The translations under genes and the position numbers were made by a program. The notes below the pieces were generated by a model that was not told the DNA's origin, did not search any database, and saw nothing but the letters and a program-made list of their open reading frames with translations. From contig JASSKH010000037.1 in assembly GCA_031763025.1 (NCBI GenBank), positions 3,038,001-3,102,000 of the forward strand: a stretch of 64,000 bases of DNA, written 5' to 3'. The stretch is from Macrocystis pyrifera (Eukaryota; Sar; Phaeophyceae; Laminariales; Laminariaceae). Positions 1 through 9,863 of this stretch are shown here, piece by piece (positions within the stretch are counted from its first letter, which is position 1; every line of letters begins with the position of its first letter).

Positions 1-1160
1 GCTATTGATCGTTAGTCGTGTGTCTTCTGTCTTGCTTCCTGTGTGTTGGTAGCGGAGGGGGTCTCTTGCACCTTGTGCGGTGAAGATGGCTTGCGTCCTG
101 TGTGGCGAGGGGGGGGGCTTGTGGCCCTTTCGGCTTGTAAGTAATATTGATCGTTGTGTGTGTTGTGTATTGCATTGTGTGCTTCTGTGTTTTTTTTCTC
201 CATCCCACTCCTTACTCTCGCCCTACACACTCTCCAGCTTACTCCCAGTAGCCACATAAATCCGGGTTCACATAGCGGGCGCTCCTCCCCCACCCCTCTA
301 CGGTACGTGCCGTAATTTTTTATCGTCGACTTCATTCAGCATTTCCTTCCCTCGTCGACTCGCGTCGTATTTTGCAAACTCACGCTGGCCCTTTCTACAT
401 TTGTTTGGACTCGAAAGCATGACCTTAGCGGGAATAGGCACGAGGTCTAGCCACTGTACCACCGGGGCGCGGCCGTGAGGGGAGGGGCTCTTTCGTCGTT
501 TTTCTTGTGCTGTCTTTGTCCTTGCCAGTATCGTGCGTGCTGTGTGGTGAGGGGGAAGAGGGGGCGGAAAGAGGAGTTGCTCTTGACTCGTTTGCTCTGA
601 GGATATTTGAGATCGCTACTCTTGTGTCTTCTGTCTTGCACCCAGTGTGGTAGGGGGGATCTTGAGAGTTGTGTCTTTTCTGTATGATGATCGTGAGTAG
701 TATAGTCCGTCCTGTGTAGTGGGCGGTGGGGGGGAAGGGAAAGGGGTGGTCTTGGCCCTTGTGCCTTGTGGGTACTATTGACAGTTATAGTTAATCGTGT
801 GCCTTTTGTCTTTCGTCATGTGTGGCGGGGGCTGGGGTGGGGAGTTATCTTGGCCCGTGTGGATCGCAGTTATCATTAATGATTGTGTGTCTTGTGTTTT
901 GCACCTTGTGTGTTTGGGGAGTGTTTGAGTATGGTGTCTTGGGTTTTTGCGACCGTTAGTTAAATCTTGCTTACAGTGTGGTAGGGGCAGGGGCGGGGGG
1001 GGGGGAAGGAGCTCTTGACCGCTGTACCGTTTAGATATTATATATTGTTACTTGTGTGTCTTGTGGTGGAGGGCGGTGGTATTGACACTTGTGCCTTGTA
1101 CACAGTTTTGATCGATACTTGTGTGTCTTGTGTCTTGCATAGTGTGTGTGGGAGGTGTTC
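1..1160. repeat. Degenerate G-rich minisatellite
   Basis: The stretch is made of diverged repeats of about 100-150 bases. Each combines a segment like ATTGATCGTTAGT, a GTGTCTTCTGTCTTGCA-like segment, a CCTGTGTGGTAGGGGG-like G-run and a CTTGTGCCTTGTG-like segment. The clearest copies are near 1-130, 150-200, 610-800, 830-1000 and 1080-1150. The part at about 230-600 is less repetitive. Reading frames here are short and follow the repeat, so I call no gene. The array runs off the left edge of the window. Confidence 0.6.
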
Positions 1161-1352
1161 TCATGATAATGCGTGGCTGTAGACGCATGGATGTAGACCC
1201 TCGCATCCCTACCATACCTTGACGGAGCATGTCGGGTTTCACAAACCAGGCAAACAATGGTTGTGCCTTGATACGGTGCCTTAAGTTGCGGAGGGGGGGA
1301 TTGGAGATCTGGATATATATGTTTTTGCTGTTGTTTCGTCAGCTTCATACCA

Positions 1353-1627
1353 TTGCCTTTGTTCTCGTTCACAGCGCTCGAGCCCCGTGTCGCTCGTATA
1401 CGATTGCAGGTCATCAGGCCCGTGGCTGCCGTGCTGTTTAGCAACGGCCTGGCACACCCTCAGGAGAAGAAAAAGGCACACAAGGACAACGCCAGGACGA
1501 CGGCGCCCTCGGTGACTCGGACAGCGAGCCTGACGACGTCTGCACAACACGTGCGGAAGTTCTTCCGGTCGACTGGTGTATGCCCCGCGGGGGCTGACAA
1601 CAAGGCCGATCTTCTCGGCCAAGTAAG
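1353..1627 (+). CDS. Possible exon, unknown product
   Basis: The stretch from about 1420 is GC-richer and more gene-like than its surroundings. One open frame runs through it and reaches a good splice donor (GGCCAA|GTAAGT) at about 1622-1627, followed by a T-rich tract that suits an intron. The encoded piece is basic, with a Lys/Ala/His stretch (QEKKKAHKDNAR) and a Ser/Thr-rich middle. An alternative frame gives an acidic stretch (GDSDSEPDD), so the frame is not certain. I do not recognise a family. The upstream limit is also uncertain: an ATG lies at 1353 and a TTGCAG acceptor-like site near 1400-1406. It may equally be a chance open frame. Confidence 0.25.
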
Positions 1628-1995
1628 TCGCTGATTTTTTTTTTCCGGTATGTGTTTACCAGGGCTTTGCACAGTGTCCAAGCGCTCCGCGTTGTCGCTT
1701 CTACACTGTTTGGACTTGGACGATGCCGCACGGTGCGGAATTGTATATTGAAGGTTCTTGGAATCCGTTGCAGTTTTTTTTTAATATATGTAAATATATA
1801 TACAAGGCTTTCCTTCGGAGTGGGTATTCCGTCGTTTCGTATACATATAGCTGCAATTAATTGGCGACATAGCCGAAAGCCAACCAAACTAAATGTGTTT
1901 GTGTAAGAAACGGTGAAGGATGTAATATTTGCGTTTATTTATTAATGTAATGTGAAACGTAAGATCGGGTGACGCAAGAGTAAGAATGCCATTCG
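1628..1995. other. No gene recognised
   Basis: AT-rich sequence with T-tracts and TATATA runs near 1775-1805. It could be intronic or intergenic. I see no conserved coding signal, RNA gene or mobile-element end. Confidence 0.5.
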
Positions 1996-2375
1996 TCAAA
2001 TAATAAGAATAACATCTTTCATCAGTGTGGGGGAGAGAGTGGAGTAGTGCTTGGCATGTGGGTGATATACAACATACAGGCTGTTGTTTAAAGGAAGGTT
2101 TGGGACAGGAGAGAAAGCAGCAGTGCCGGCAACGACAACGGTTATGGAAATGTTGTATAGTTGCTGGGCGGCCGCGATTTCGATGTAGCCAGCATAGGAG
2201 TTTGGATGAGACATGATTTGTAAATAGTCTTCCAGGATGCTGTAGTAACGAGGCGGGAGGCCCAGAATGTGGATCTGTTCGCTGTGGAACCCGTTGGATG
2301 TGTGTAGGAAGAAATAAGCGTGCTTTTGGGAAATGTGGGAAACAATTTGTTTCCTTTCGTTCGTCCTGGATGACG
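1996..2375 (-). pseudogene. OTU-like cysteine protease, C-terminal half
   Basis: The minus-strand frame ending in a stop at 1996 encodes about 125 residues that resemble the second half of an OTU deubiquitinase domain. It has R-K-Q-I-V-S-H-I, then Y-L-Q-I-M-S-H-P-N-S-Y, then the G-x-IEIAAAQQLYNISITVV core, and finally a Y-H-P-H-A-K-H-Y segment. The last His would match the catalytic His in that family's usual H-Y pair. The N-terminal D-G-N-C-L/F-F catalytic cysteine segment is not seen upstream in any frame, so this is either the last exon of a split gene or a fragment. It follows, on the same strand, a PARP-finger-like piece at 2421-2516 that lies in a different frame. OTU proteases remove ubiquitin. 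Whether this copy is functional cannot be told. OTU domains also occur in mobile elements, so a transposon origin is possible. Confidence 0.45.
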
Positions 2376-2406
2376 ACAATCTGCTTGGCGTACTGCTTCG
2401 GAATTC

Positions 2407-2525
2407 CGCGAAGCCCTGGAGCAGGCGAAATGGAAGGGAGTCTTTTTGCGCTTGACGATGATGTCTCCGTCTTTGATGGTGGACTCCGTCAGGCGGCAGT
2501 TGTAGCACTTGCCACAGACCTGGCC
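2407..2525 (-). CDS. Possible exon with PARP-type-like zinc finger
   Basis: The minus-strand translation contains VCGKCYNC, then I-K-D-G-D-I-I-V-K, then F-H-F-A-C. The spacing is C-x2-C-x24-H-x2-C, with a CxxC...IxxG feature in between. This is close to the C-x2-C...H-x2-C pattern of PARP-type zinc fingers, which bind nicked DNA, but residues outside the ligands are too few to be sure. A plausible 3' splice site (TACTTCGGCCAG) lies just upstream of the finger on the minus strand. The piece lies between the Cys-rich exon candidate at 4409-4790 and the OTU-like piece at 1996-2375, all on one strand and in order. This suggests one split gene. A LIM- or treble-clef-like finger is the alternative. 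Confidence 0.35.
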
Positions 2526-2569
2526 GAAGTAAACATATAGGGTGCGCGGGGCGGGAGTGGCGTGCAGGG

Positions 2570-2605
2570 AATGGCGGGGGAGGGGGAGGGGGGGGGGGGG
2601 GGGCA
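2570..2605 (+). other. Long poly-G tract
   Basis: A G-run of about 17 follows shorter G-runs (GGCGGGGGAGGGGGAGGGG...). It has strong G-quadruplex potential on the plus strand and encodes only a poly-Pro artefact on the minus strand. Confidence 0.8.
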
Positions 2606-2624
2606 GAGTTCATTATTTGTACTA

Positions 2625-2983
2625 CTCTACAGCGGCACAACAGCAGCAGTACGTAATCGCTTGCTATACGACGGCAGCAGCAGCAGAAGCAGCAAGTACG
2701 TAATTTCATTGACGATACAGAAGTATGTACACACAAAAGTGTAGTACAGTACACACACAAATCACGTCCAGCATGATGTACGGCAACAACGCAGCAGCAG
2801 CACCAAAAAACTCATCGACGATACAGAAATATGTACACACGCACAAGTTTAAGTGTAATAGACACACAAATCATGTCCAGCATGATGTACGGCAACAACG
2901 CAGCAGCGCCACAAAACGACCAGGAAACACACTTATCCGAGTACATACAAACATTCAGTGAATATTGCGGCATCACTAAAAGC

Positions 2984-3022
<39 letters not shown>

Positions 3023-4075
3023 CGGATCGCCACAGCGTTGGCAGCAGCAGCATAGCAACGATATGAAAAGAATGGAGAAAAAAAAGTATATACCCCGAGG
3101 CCGTCCGAAAAGTATTTTTGGTACCTCACTATAGACCCACCTCCGCATGCTGTACGGCAACAACGCAGCAGCAGCATAGCAACAATACGAAATACAAGAA
3201 AAAGTAGTACGTACGCAAAATGCAGGAGCAAAACGACCAAAATATTTTTTTTTTCGTATAAAAAAAGCCATTTGGGTACAAAAATGGCCAATAAAAACAA
3301 TAATCCGCGTTGGCAGCAGCAGCATCGTAGCAACGATATGAACATAAAGAAGAAGAAATATATATACCCTGGTATGCAGCAATCGCAAAATCTACGGAAT
3401 TTCATTGACGATACCGCAATATGTACACACACAAGTGCAGCATGATGTACGGCAACAACGCAGCAGCACCACAGCAGCAGCATAGCAACGATATATATGA
3501 AAATAACCAAGCCAAAAACGAGAAATTGCAGTACGCACGCAAAATGCAGGAGCAAAACGACCAAAATATTTTTTCACGTATCAAAAGGAACCATTTGGGT
3601 ACAAAAACGACCAAGAAAAACAGTAACCCGAGTACATACGAACATTCAGTGGATATTGCGGCAGCATTAGCAGCAGCAGCAGCAGCAGCAGCTATAGCAT
3701 TGGCAGCAGTAGAAGCTGCAACGAATCGCCGCAGCGTTGGCAGCAGCAGCAGCAGCAGCATATCAACGATATGAAAATAAGGAAGAAAAAAAGCGTGACA
3801 TGTACCCTGGTATGCCGCCAACGCAAAACCTACGGAATTGACGATCCGAAAATATGTACGCTTCCAGCATGATGCACGGCAACAACGCAGCAGCGCTACA
3901 TACAGCAGCAGCAATTGCAAAGGAGCAGCAGGTGCACAGCACGGCAACAACGCAGCAGCACTACAGCAGCAGCGAGTGCACAGGAGAAGCAGGTGCACAG
4001 CAGCAGCAGCACTCATGGCGTTGCGCTGACAGCAGCAGCACCAGCAGCAGCGGCAGCCGAAAACGAGCAAAATGA
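2625..4075. repeat. CAG composite tandem repeat
   Basis: The block repeats several modules. GATGTACGGCAACAACGCAG occurs near 2773, 2884, 3149, 3445 and, slightly changed, near 3870 and 3943. GACGATACAGAAATATGTAC-like occurs near 2708, 2818, 3408 and 3840. A GCAAAATGCAGGAGCAAAAC module occurs near 3218 and 3540, and an ATATGAAAATAAGGAAGAAA-like module near 3060, 3340 and 3770. The modules are joined by (CAG)n tracts, the longest about 12 units at 2987-3021. Open frames made of Ala, Gln, Cys or Leu runs on either strand are products of the CAG tracts and are not called as genes. The block lies where introns of the putative minus-strand gene would be. Confidence 0.75.
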
Positions 4076-5050
4076 GTAGGTGGGGTCACCAAAACATGTA
4101 CACACAGAAATCGTGTGCATGCACCGAAAATGCACCACAGTAGCAGCAGCACTCACGTCGTTCGGTGCAGCGGTGTCGGCGACAGCTGAATCCTCCGTTC
4201 CTTCGTTCACGTCCCGCAAACAGTTGTGCATGTGCGCGTTCGCGTGCACTGTGTGTAAGAGGAGCCGACGCAACGCACGAAGGGGAAAGAACGAGCATGG
4301 ATGAGTCAAAAAAAATAAACGCTTTGACGTAGGTTTGTATGCCAAAAGGCAATTGAAAACCCCAAAAAAACGTACTGGCAACATACAGCATGCACAATAG
4401 ACATAAGACACTCACCACTGTCAGCAGTCTCGAGGGAGTACGAGACAGTCCCTTCCTTGATCGGGCGAGCACATAACTCGCAGTCGGTTGCCCTGTCAGG
4501 ATGATCCCGCCACCACGCACGTGAGATCCTTGCAGGTGGCGAAGGCCACGTTTTTGCCACCAGGCGCGGAGTTCTTGACCAAGTGCTGGTCCGTGCACTG
4601 GTCGCAAACAACAGCCGGCACCAGGTCGGTCTTTGTCGTTGCCGCTCTCTTGCCAGAGGGCGAGGACCACGCGCCTCTCGACGAGGGGGAGGTGGTGTGG
4701 AGAAGGGAGAGGCGGGGGTTGCAGCACCAGCAGGTTCGCCACCGACAGCAGCAGCTTGGCCGCCGACAGCTGCACCTATCTATGCCGTTCGTCGAAGGCG
4801 AGACGCCTCTTTTAGGCGTCGTGCGAAGAGCTGTCTATTGGTTGGCAGTTTGCGGAAGAAGAAAGAAGAAAGGTTGTTTGGCTGTTTGGCGAAGAAGAAA
4901 GAAGAAAGGTTGTTTGTTGTTTGGCTGTTCGGCTGTTTCAAAGAAGAAGGGCTGTTTGCGAAGAGCTGTCTATCAGTCGGTCTGTCTGCCAAGAGCTAGC
5001 AAGTGACAACGACCCCAAAAATCGTAATTATAGTTGTGTTTATATATTGA
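3950..5050 (-). repeat. Inverted duplication, left copy
   Basis: This segment matches 62950-64000 in the opposite orientation over its whole length, to the window edge. The match includes the Cys-rich exon candidate, its donor site and the VNTR of a C/T-rich unit (GCCAAACAACCTTTCTTC-like on the minus strand, about 36 bases) at about 4850-4935. This copy has about two VNTR units and the other has about three. It also holds some 75 bases near 4140-4215 that the other copy lacks. Identity is high by eye. Homology fades at about 5050, where the sequence becomes AT-rich. The partner runs off the right edge, so the true length is unknown. Confidence 0.85.
4409..4790 (-). pseudogene. Cys-rich finger exon candidate, left copy
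   Basis: On the minus strand this GC-rich segment has an Ala/Gly/Pro-rich lead followed by paired cysteines: C-D-Q-C-T, A-T-C-x4-C and, in another frame, D-C-E-L-C-A-R-P-I-K-E-G-T. It ends at a strong donor (GACAGTG|GTGAGT) at about 4409. The CxxC-x2-IKEG part resembles the start of the finger at 2421-2516, so it may be an upstream exon of the same gene. The cysteine pairs are not in one uninterrupted frame here. The inverted copy at 63.25-63.63 kb also changes frame at this point, with a different length. Either there is an unrecognised small intron or both copies have decayed. I do not recognise a named family. Confidence 0.4.
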
Positions 5051-5521
5051 TCATATGGTTCGGTGTTGATTGTTTTTTTTTTTCAATTTCTAGCGTTGCG
5101 GTAAGGATCTCCAAATTTGAATACTCGGTGCGTGCGGTTTGGTTTATAATGGACTACAACCACCGCCGCACGTAACCGTCATGTCCATCAAAAGCTACTA
5201 CCTTATGTAGTTTACGCATTGCTACTCGAGGTTATTCTATCCCTTCCATGTGGTTCTATCCCCGGTGTTCTCATGCATGAGAGAACCGAACAATATACTT
5301 GTGTCATAGTATAAACATAGATTGCGCTATTTCTCCCGTGGATGCTCCAGTAGGTGACCCCCTCGTGCCAAACAATGCACCACTTAACCCACGTCCACCT
5401 GTAAACGCGCAGACCCTTCGAAAGGACCCACGTGTTCGCCGATAATGGCTTGGACCTACGCCCGTGTCCTGTCAAGTCACATCCGCGGACCAACAACTTA
5501 CCTGAAACCCTACCTCCGTGA
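5051..5521. other. No gene recognised
   Basis: A mostly AT-rich start gives way to more balanced sequence from about 5160. There is no recognisable domain in six frames, no mobile-element end and no RNA gene. It may be the upstream part of the gene whose acidic tail lies at 5522-5725. Confidence 0.4.
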
Positions 5522-5725
5522 GAAACATCGCCGGAGGAGGAGGAGGACTTCAAGTACTCAGAGGAGGAGGAAGAGGAAGAAGAGGGTAGCTCCGATGCCG
5601 AGGCAGAATACTTCTTCAGTGGTCGTGCGGCGCAGGACCGCGACGCCTACATGTCTATGAGGGATCCGCGTACTCCACCGAGCAAGACAACCCTGTCTCT
5701 GCTACAACACACCCGTAGGCACTAG
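5522..5725 (+). CDS. Possible terminal exon, acidic protein
   Basis: One plus-strand frame, which follows a TGA at 5519-5521 and ends at TAG 5723-5725, encodes an acidic, coding-looking tail. It starts ETSPEEEEDFKYS, has a run of eight Glu, then GSSDAEAEYFFSGRAAQDRD, and closes with a short basic end. Codon use favours G/C at third positions, unlike the flanks. With no in-frame ATG upstream, it would have to be a last exon joined at an AG within GCCGGAG at about 5531-5537. No polypyrimidine tract supports that acceptor. No family can be assigned, because Glu-rich tails occur in many nuclear proteins. A fragment carried by a repeat is the alternative. Confidence 0.3.
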   Translation, partial: ETSPEEEEDFKYSEEEEEEEEGSSDAEAEYFFSGRAAQDRDAYMSMRDPRTPPSKTTLSLLQHTRRH

Positions 5726-5906
5726 TACTAACAGCGGGTTATTCTGGGCACTAATAGTAGATGTTGTGTTTGGTTGTGATGGAGGCGGGTGGGGTGGGTT
5801 TTTAGGGGGGGGGGGGGGTCGGGAAGCGATTTTTTTTGTTTTGTCTGATAAAATTCTGTAGTTCACCCCTCCCTTTCGAACATTCGTTCCGTGTTGCAGA
5901 TATATA

Positions 5907-7289
5907 TATAGTGGACACATACTTCTATGTCACCTCGGCATGCAGAAGCTGTGTGGCGATGCGTGGGTTTTCAGCCGATATGTGTTGTGCGTTCGTGGAG
6001 GCGGGGGTGGACGGTTACGGAGCGCCTTTTGCTTTCGGCTTGGCTAAACGCATAGACCGGCCCCCCTTTCCGCACAAATCAGTTCGCCTGTAGGTAATGG
6101 ACTCAGGGTTCCTTGTCACCATGGCATACAGAGGCCATGTGGCGATGCGCGGCTTCACGCATAGTGGGTACGGTTAACTGACTTTGTATTCTGCTTGCGT
6201 GCAGTACTAGGGGGGAGGGGGGGGGTGTTGTGATTGACGGCTTCACGCCTTTTATTGCCATCCCACGTTTAACTCACGGGGGAGGGGGTAGGGGGGACGG
6301 ATACTCCTCCCCCCCTTCCCAAATTGACTACTTGTTGTAAATATATAGACATAAACTTGAAAGTGTCATCTGGCTTGCAGAAGGTGTCTGGGGATGTGCG
6401 ACCTCACTTGTTTTGAGCATTGCTAAGTGTTGTGGTATTATTTTCTCTTCCAGTCGCGCGGGGGCGGGGGAGGGACTGTGTGGCGATATATGTCTTCACG
6501 CTTTTGAATACCATTTCACCTCTCGCTCACATAGGGGAATACCATCGAGTAGTTGGAGGCCTTTTTGCTGCCAATCGTTCTATCTCTGTTGGAACGCAGT
6601 CGGTGTGTTGCTTATCTGACTTTTATCTTGTCTTCGAGAGGAGAACGGTAAATAGGTGTAGGTTTTTTAATTTAGTGCGGAGGATTAATAGTAGATTGTC
6701 TCCTGTGTCGGGCCAGTATATCATTTACGAGTGTTGAAGGAGATGCGTCCATGTATTTCCTTGGCACGACTGAACGAATCCCAACGTGTTGGCCTAGTCT
6801 AATCTTGTATCACCCAAAAGAAGTCATGATTGTTTCGTACGAATGAAATTGCGCTGGGTGACGGCAAAATCGGGGGTGACTGCTCGAATTAATGAATACC
6901 AGGTGTATACTAAAATAGTTATGTACCCACACACGACCTCTCCCTGCGCCACATTGTCAACCAAAGGGCATTGTACATTCACGTTGTTGAAACAAGGAAA
7001 TCTGTGCCTGGTACGTTTCCAAACGAGGGTACGTTGTGACGCGAACATTGGACAATCCGGGGACGTTAGAAACAAGGAACTCTGTGCCTGGTACGTTTCC
7101 AAACGTGGGTACGTTGTGACGCGTACATTGGACAATCCGGGGACGTTGTGTCGCGTACTTTGGACGATCTGCGGATGTTGTGAACATTTTACGTTGGCCC
7201 ATGACTGACCTTGAGATTTGTGGCTCAAGGTGTTTTTGGTTCAGGTCAACCAGAGTACACTCTCAAGGTATCCCGGTGGCTACCTGTGC
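5907..7289 (-). repeat. Repeat R1, copy without LINE
   Basis: This matches, in inverted orientation, 26195-29731 on both sides of the LINE fragment at 27226-29402. Positions 5907-6225 match 29731-29403 and 6226-7289 match 27225-26195. R1 contains diverged internal repeats of a module (a TGTCACC..GGCATGCAGA-like core followed by TGTGGCGATGCG) near 5911, 6097 and 6343, each followed by a G-run. Its 3' third contains about 80-base tandem units (see 6988-7148). No open frame in R1 itself looks coding. The strand is set to match the LINE-bearing copy as plus. R1 may be a non-autonomous element or a dispersed satellite. Its ends show no obvious terminal inverted repeats. Confidence 0.75.
6988..7148. 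repeat. 80-base tandem duplication in R1
   Basis: Two near-identical 80-base units (core CTGTGCCTGGTACGTTTCC followed by GTTGTGACGCG) lie side by side, with a third partial unit to about 7180. The R1 copy at 26.2 kb has only one full and one partial unit, so the number varies between copies. Confidence 0.8.
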
Positions 7290-8474
7290 CACGAAAACGC
7301 ACGGGATAGCAGCATTGTGGAAAATGTTGCGCGTAATTTCGTCTACTATGAACGAATATCCGTCCTTACCACCCTGAGAACGAAAACGCCGTATCTCCGG
7401 TCAAATGTCTAGTAGCGCGGGAACTCCGTTTGGCCTGTATAATGTCGTTGTGCTTGTAATTATCGATAGTGTTTTGGCTGCCACCAGTGCATGTGCAGGG
7501 CGGTGCACCGAAGCAGCAGTTCGTCATGCAGGCATTGTGTTTAATGAGTCCTGTCCATATGTGGATTGCGTGCCCCCTTTCGGTGTCTTTTTGCAAGTAC
7601 GGGGTACGGGAGCAGATGTAAAGACGCAAAAAAAAAACAGTTACGGCCGTTTGTGTTTCGTTTACACGAAATGTCAGGGGCCGTGTAAGATGGCTGCCTT
7701 GCCTTTGAGGGCTGCTGTGGGATGTGTGTCTTATTGACAGCATTTCAGGGGCAGCAGAACAACACCTTCTTCTACTCTGGGATCCTGGGTGAAACCATGA
7801 TGACACCACAGCGGTGTTGTGCTTAGCCATGCTGCTGCGCTGCTGCTGATGGCGTTGTACTGCTGCTGTACTGCGCGGGCGCTTTTGAAATTCAGGGAAG
7901 GTGCGAGCTGAAATCGTCCAGGTCGTTGTGTGAGGATGGCACTCTCGCAAAACCCCACACACGCGCACACACACGGAAGCACCGTTCGTTGCTGTGTCAC
8001 AAAAATACGATCATGAAGTACAACTCGTACGCCAGATGCGGCCTGCGCCACGGATACCACAACGTTAAACGCTATATAGCTCATAGCGGCAGCATGTTGC
8101 CTGCGAAGACAGGTACACAACAGGGAAAAAGGCAGATAGTGCTGCAATGCTGTAGCATCATGTGTAACAAAACAAAGAGAAATACCTAAAAGTGCACCTA
8201 TTCCCCCCGATTGCTACTGCTGTACACAATAAACACAGCAACACACACATGCTCCCACACCCGCAGCAATACGGTTCGTGGCTGTCACAAAGGTATAAGC
8301 TTGAAGCGCGGCTGCTGCAGCCTGACTGCGCGGGCTGCTTGCTGTGGAAGTTGAGAAACACCACCCAGCAGCACAGGGGAAAAAAATAGACAAATTGAAT
8401 CAATCACAGCTCGGGGTTTCTCATGGGCCTGCTTGGCTCTAGCAGGTCGGGAACACCTCCCCGTAGGTATTATA
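7290..8474. other. No gene recognised
   Basis: Mixed-composition sequence with short TGCTGCTG tracts near 7825-7870. A 138-codon open frame on the minus strand (7731-8147) is the longest. It has a low-complexity composition, no recognisable domain and overlaps other frames of similar quality, so I do not call it. Confidence 0.4.
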
Positions 8475-9863
8475 GGGTTTCCCCGCATTTTTTACAAAAC
8501 GCCGTGAAAGAACGTCGCGGAGAACGTCGTCTCAGTTTCTAAAATATCGTCGTGAAATTCGCCGTGACGTTTGAAGGACAGTTTGGCGAGTAGTCTGCGA
8601 AAGTTATGGAGATCTCGCCGCTCGTGCCTTTTCGTGAACAACGAAGGCCCGGTTTTTGCTAACAGCTGCTCAAAACTGGCGCTACTGCCATTTTTATAAA
8701 TTTTGAAATACGTCAGCTGTGAGTTCGACTGATTAAATAGTTGATACTCAACTTTGCAAGCTGCGCTTCCATTGTACACCCCTTCCGTTCGTGGGTCCAA
8801 TCACGTGTGTGTTGTTTACTGGATGCCTGAAGATCGTACAGCAGCAGTTGCCGCACGTACGAGTACATACAGCAAACAGCACTTCCTACCAGGTGTCATA
8901 CCTGGTGTAAAACACTCGTACCTGGTCATTACAGCACAGCAGTAGTACATCTTAAAAAACGCAAAATCACGTAGGCAGCGATGCAGCGATCCTCCGTGCA
9001 TGTAGCTTCGTACATCATACGAAGGCCATATGCTCCGAATGACCCGCTACATACAACCCCAAGCATATATATCCTGCTGCGGTACCGCCGCCTGTGTTAT
9101 TCCCCCCCTGCTCATCCTCGTCCTTGTGTGATCTGCCTCCTCCACCCCGCTCGAACCTCCAACCACTGTGACAGCAGCAGCTCCCCCACCCCTCGTGCTC
9201 ACAAATTACAACTCCGGTGAGAGTCCCAGCGAGCCAATTTGAAAACAATCACCCATACGCACAGAAGAGCCGTTGCTCCCGGTCGCCCTCACTGGCCCAA
9301 CGCCACCCCCCTCCACCCCCAGTCCGGCATGCTGCGACTCTCCATACCCTTCGCGACGGCCTAGGCTCTGCGGGGTGCGAGTGCGAAGGGGATGTCTTGC
9401 GCTCGTTGTTGGTGTGGTTGCATGCCCCTTGCTGCGTGCACCCGAGGACATGTTACCGTCGACAAGAAACTCAACTGGCGATCAGCGCAGAGCTGTAGAT
9501 GGGTCGCACCCAAACAGAAAGCAGTATCTCCTGCGGTGCCGGCCGGCCCCACGTTGAAGCGGTATTGTCGTCGTGGTTTACACTGCTGCTGTGGATTGCT
9601 TTCAGCGACCCAGATGAGGGATGCCAAGGTTGGGATATATATATGGAGCAGGTGCGGATGGGCTGGGTGCGGTCTGTTCGCAGCTGTTCATCCTCACGAC
9701 GAAAAAAAACAGGCCGTAAAAGTACCTCTCGTGAGATTTTTTCGTCGTGGTAAAATTCCCAGATTTTCGTATTTTTACGGATAATAAAGCGGCGTAACCT
9801 CGAGATGTCTTTTTTTTTCTGAGACGACGATCTTCGCGACGTTTTTTTTTCATGGGGAAACCC
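8475..9863. mobile_element. Candidate TIR DNA element, 1.39 kb
   Basis: The left end (GGGTTTCCCC... with AACGTCGCGGAGAACGTCGTCTCAG about 45 bases in) recurs in inverted form at the right end, where GGGGAAACCC at 9854-9863 is preceded by the complement of AACGTCGCGAAGATCGTCGTCTCAG. The inverted arms are about 80-90 bases, imperfect, with length differences. TA dinucleotides flank both ends (8473-8474 and 9864-9865), as after insertion by a TA-targeting transposase. The interior shows no transposase motif. A 102-codon minus-strand frame (8492-8800) is not recognised. It would be a non-autonomous, MITE-like element, and Tc1/mariner affinity is only suggested by the TA. Other copies were not seen in this window. 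Confidence 0.5.

Noticed and set aside
2812-4070. Long minus-strand frames rich in Ala, Cys, Leu (up to 250 codons)
   Set aside because: They follow the CAG composite repeat, occur in several frames at once and have no domain.
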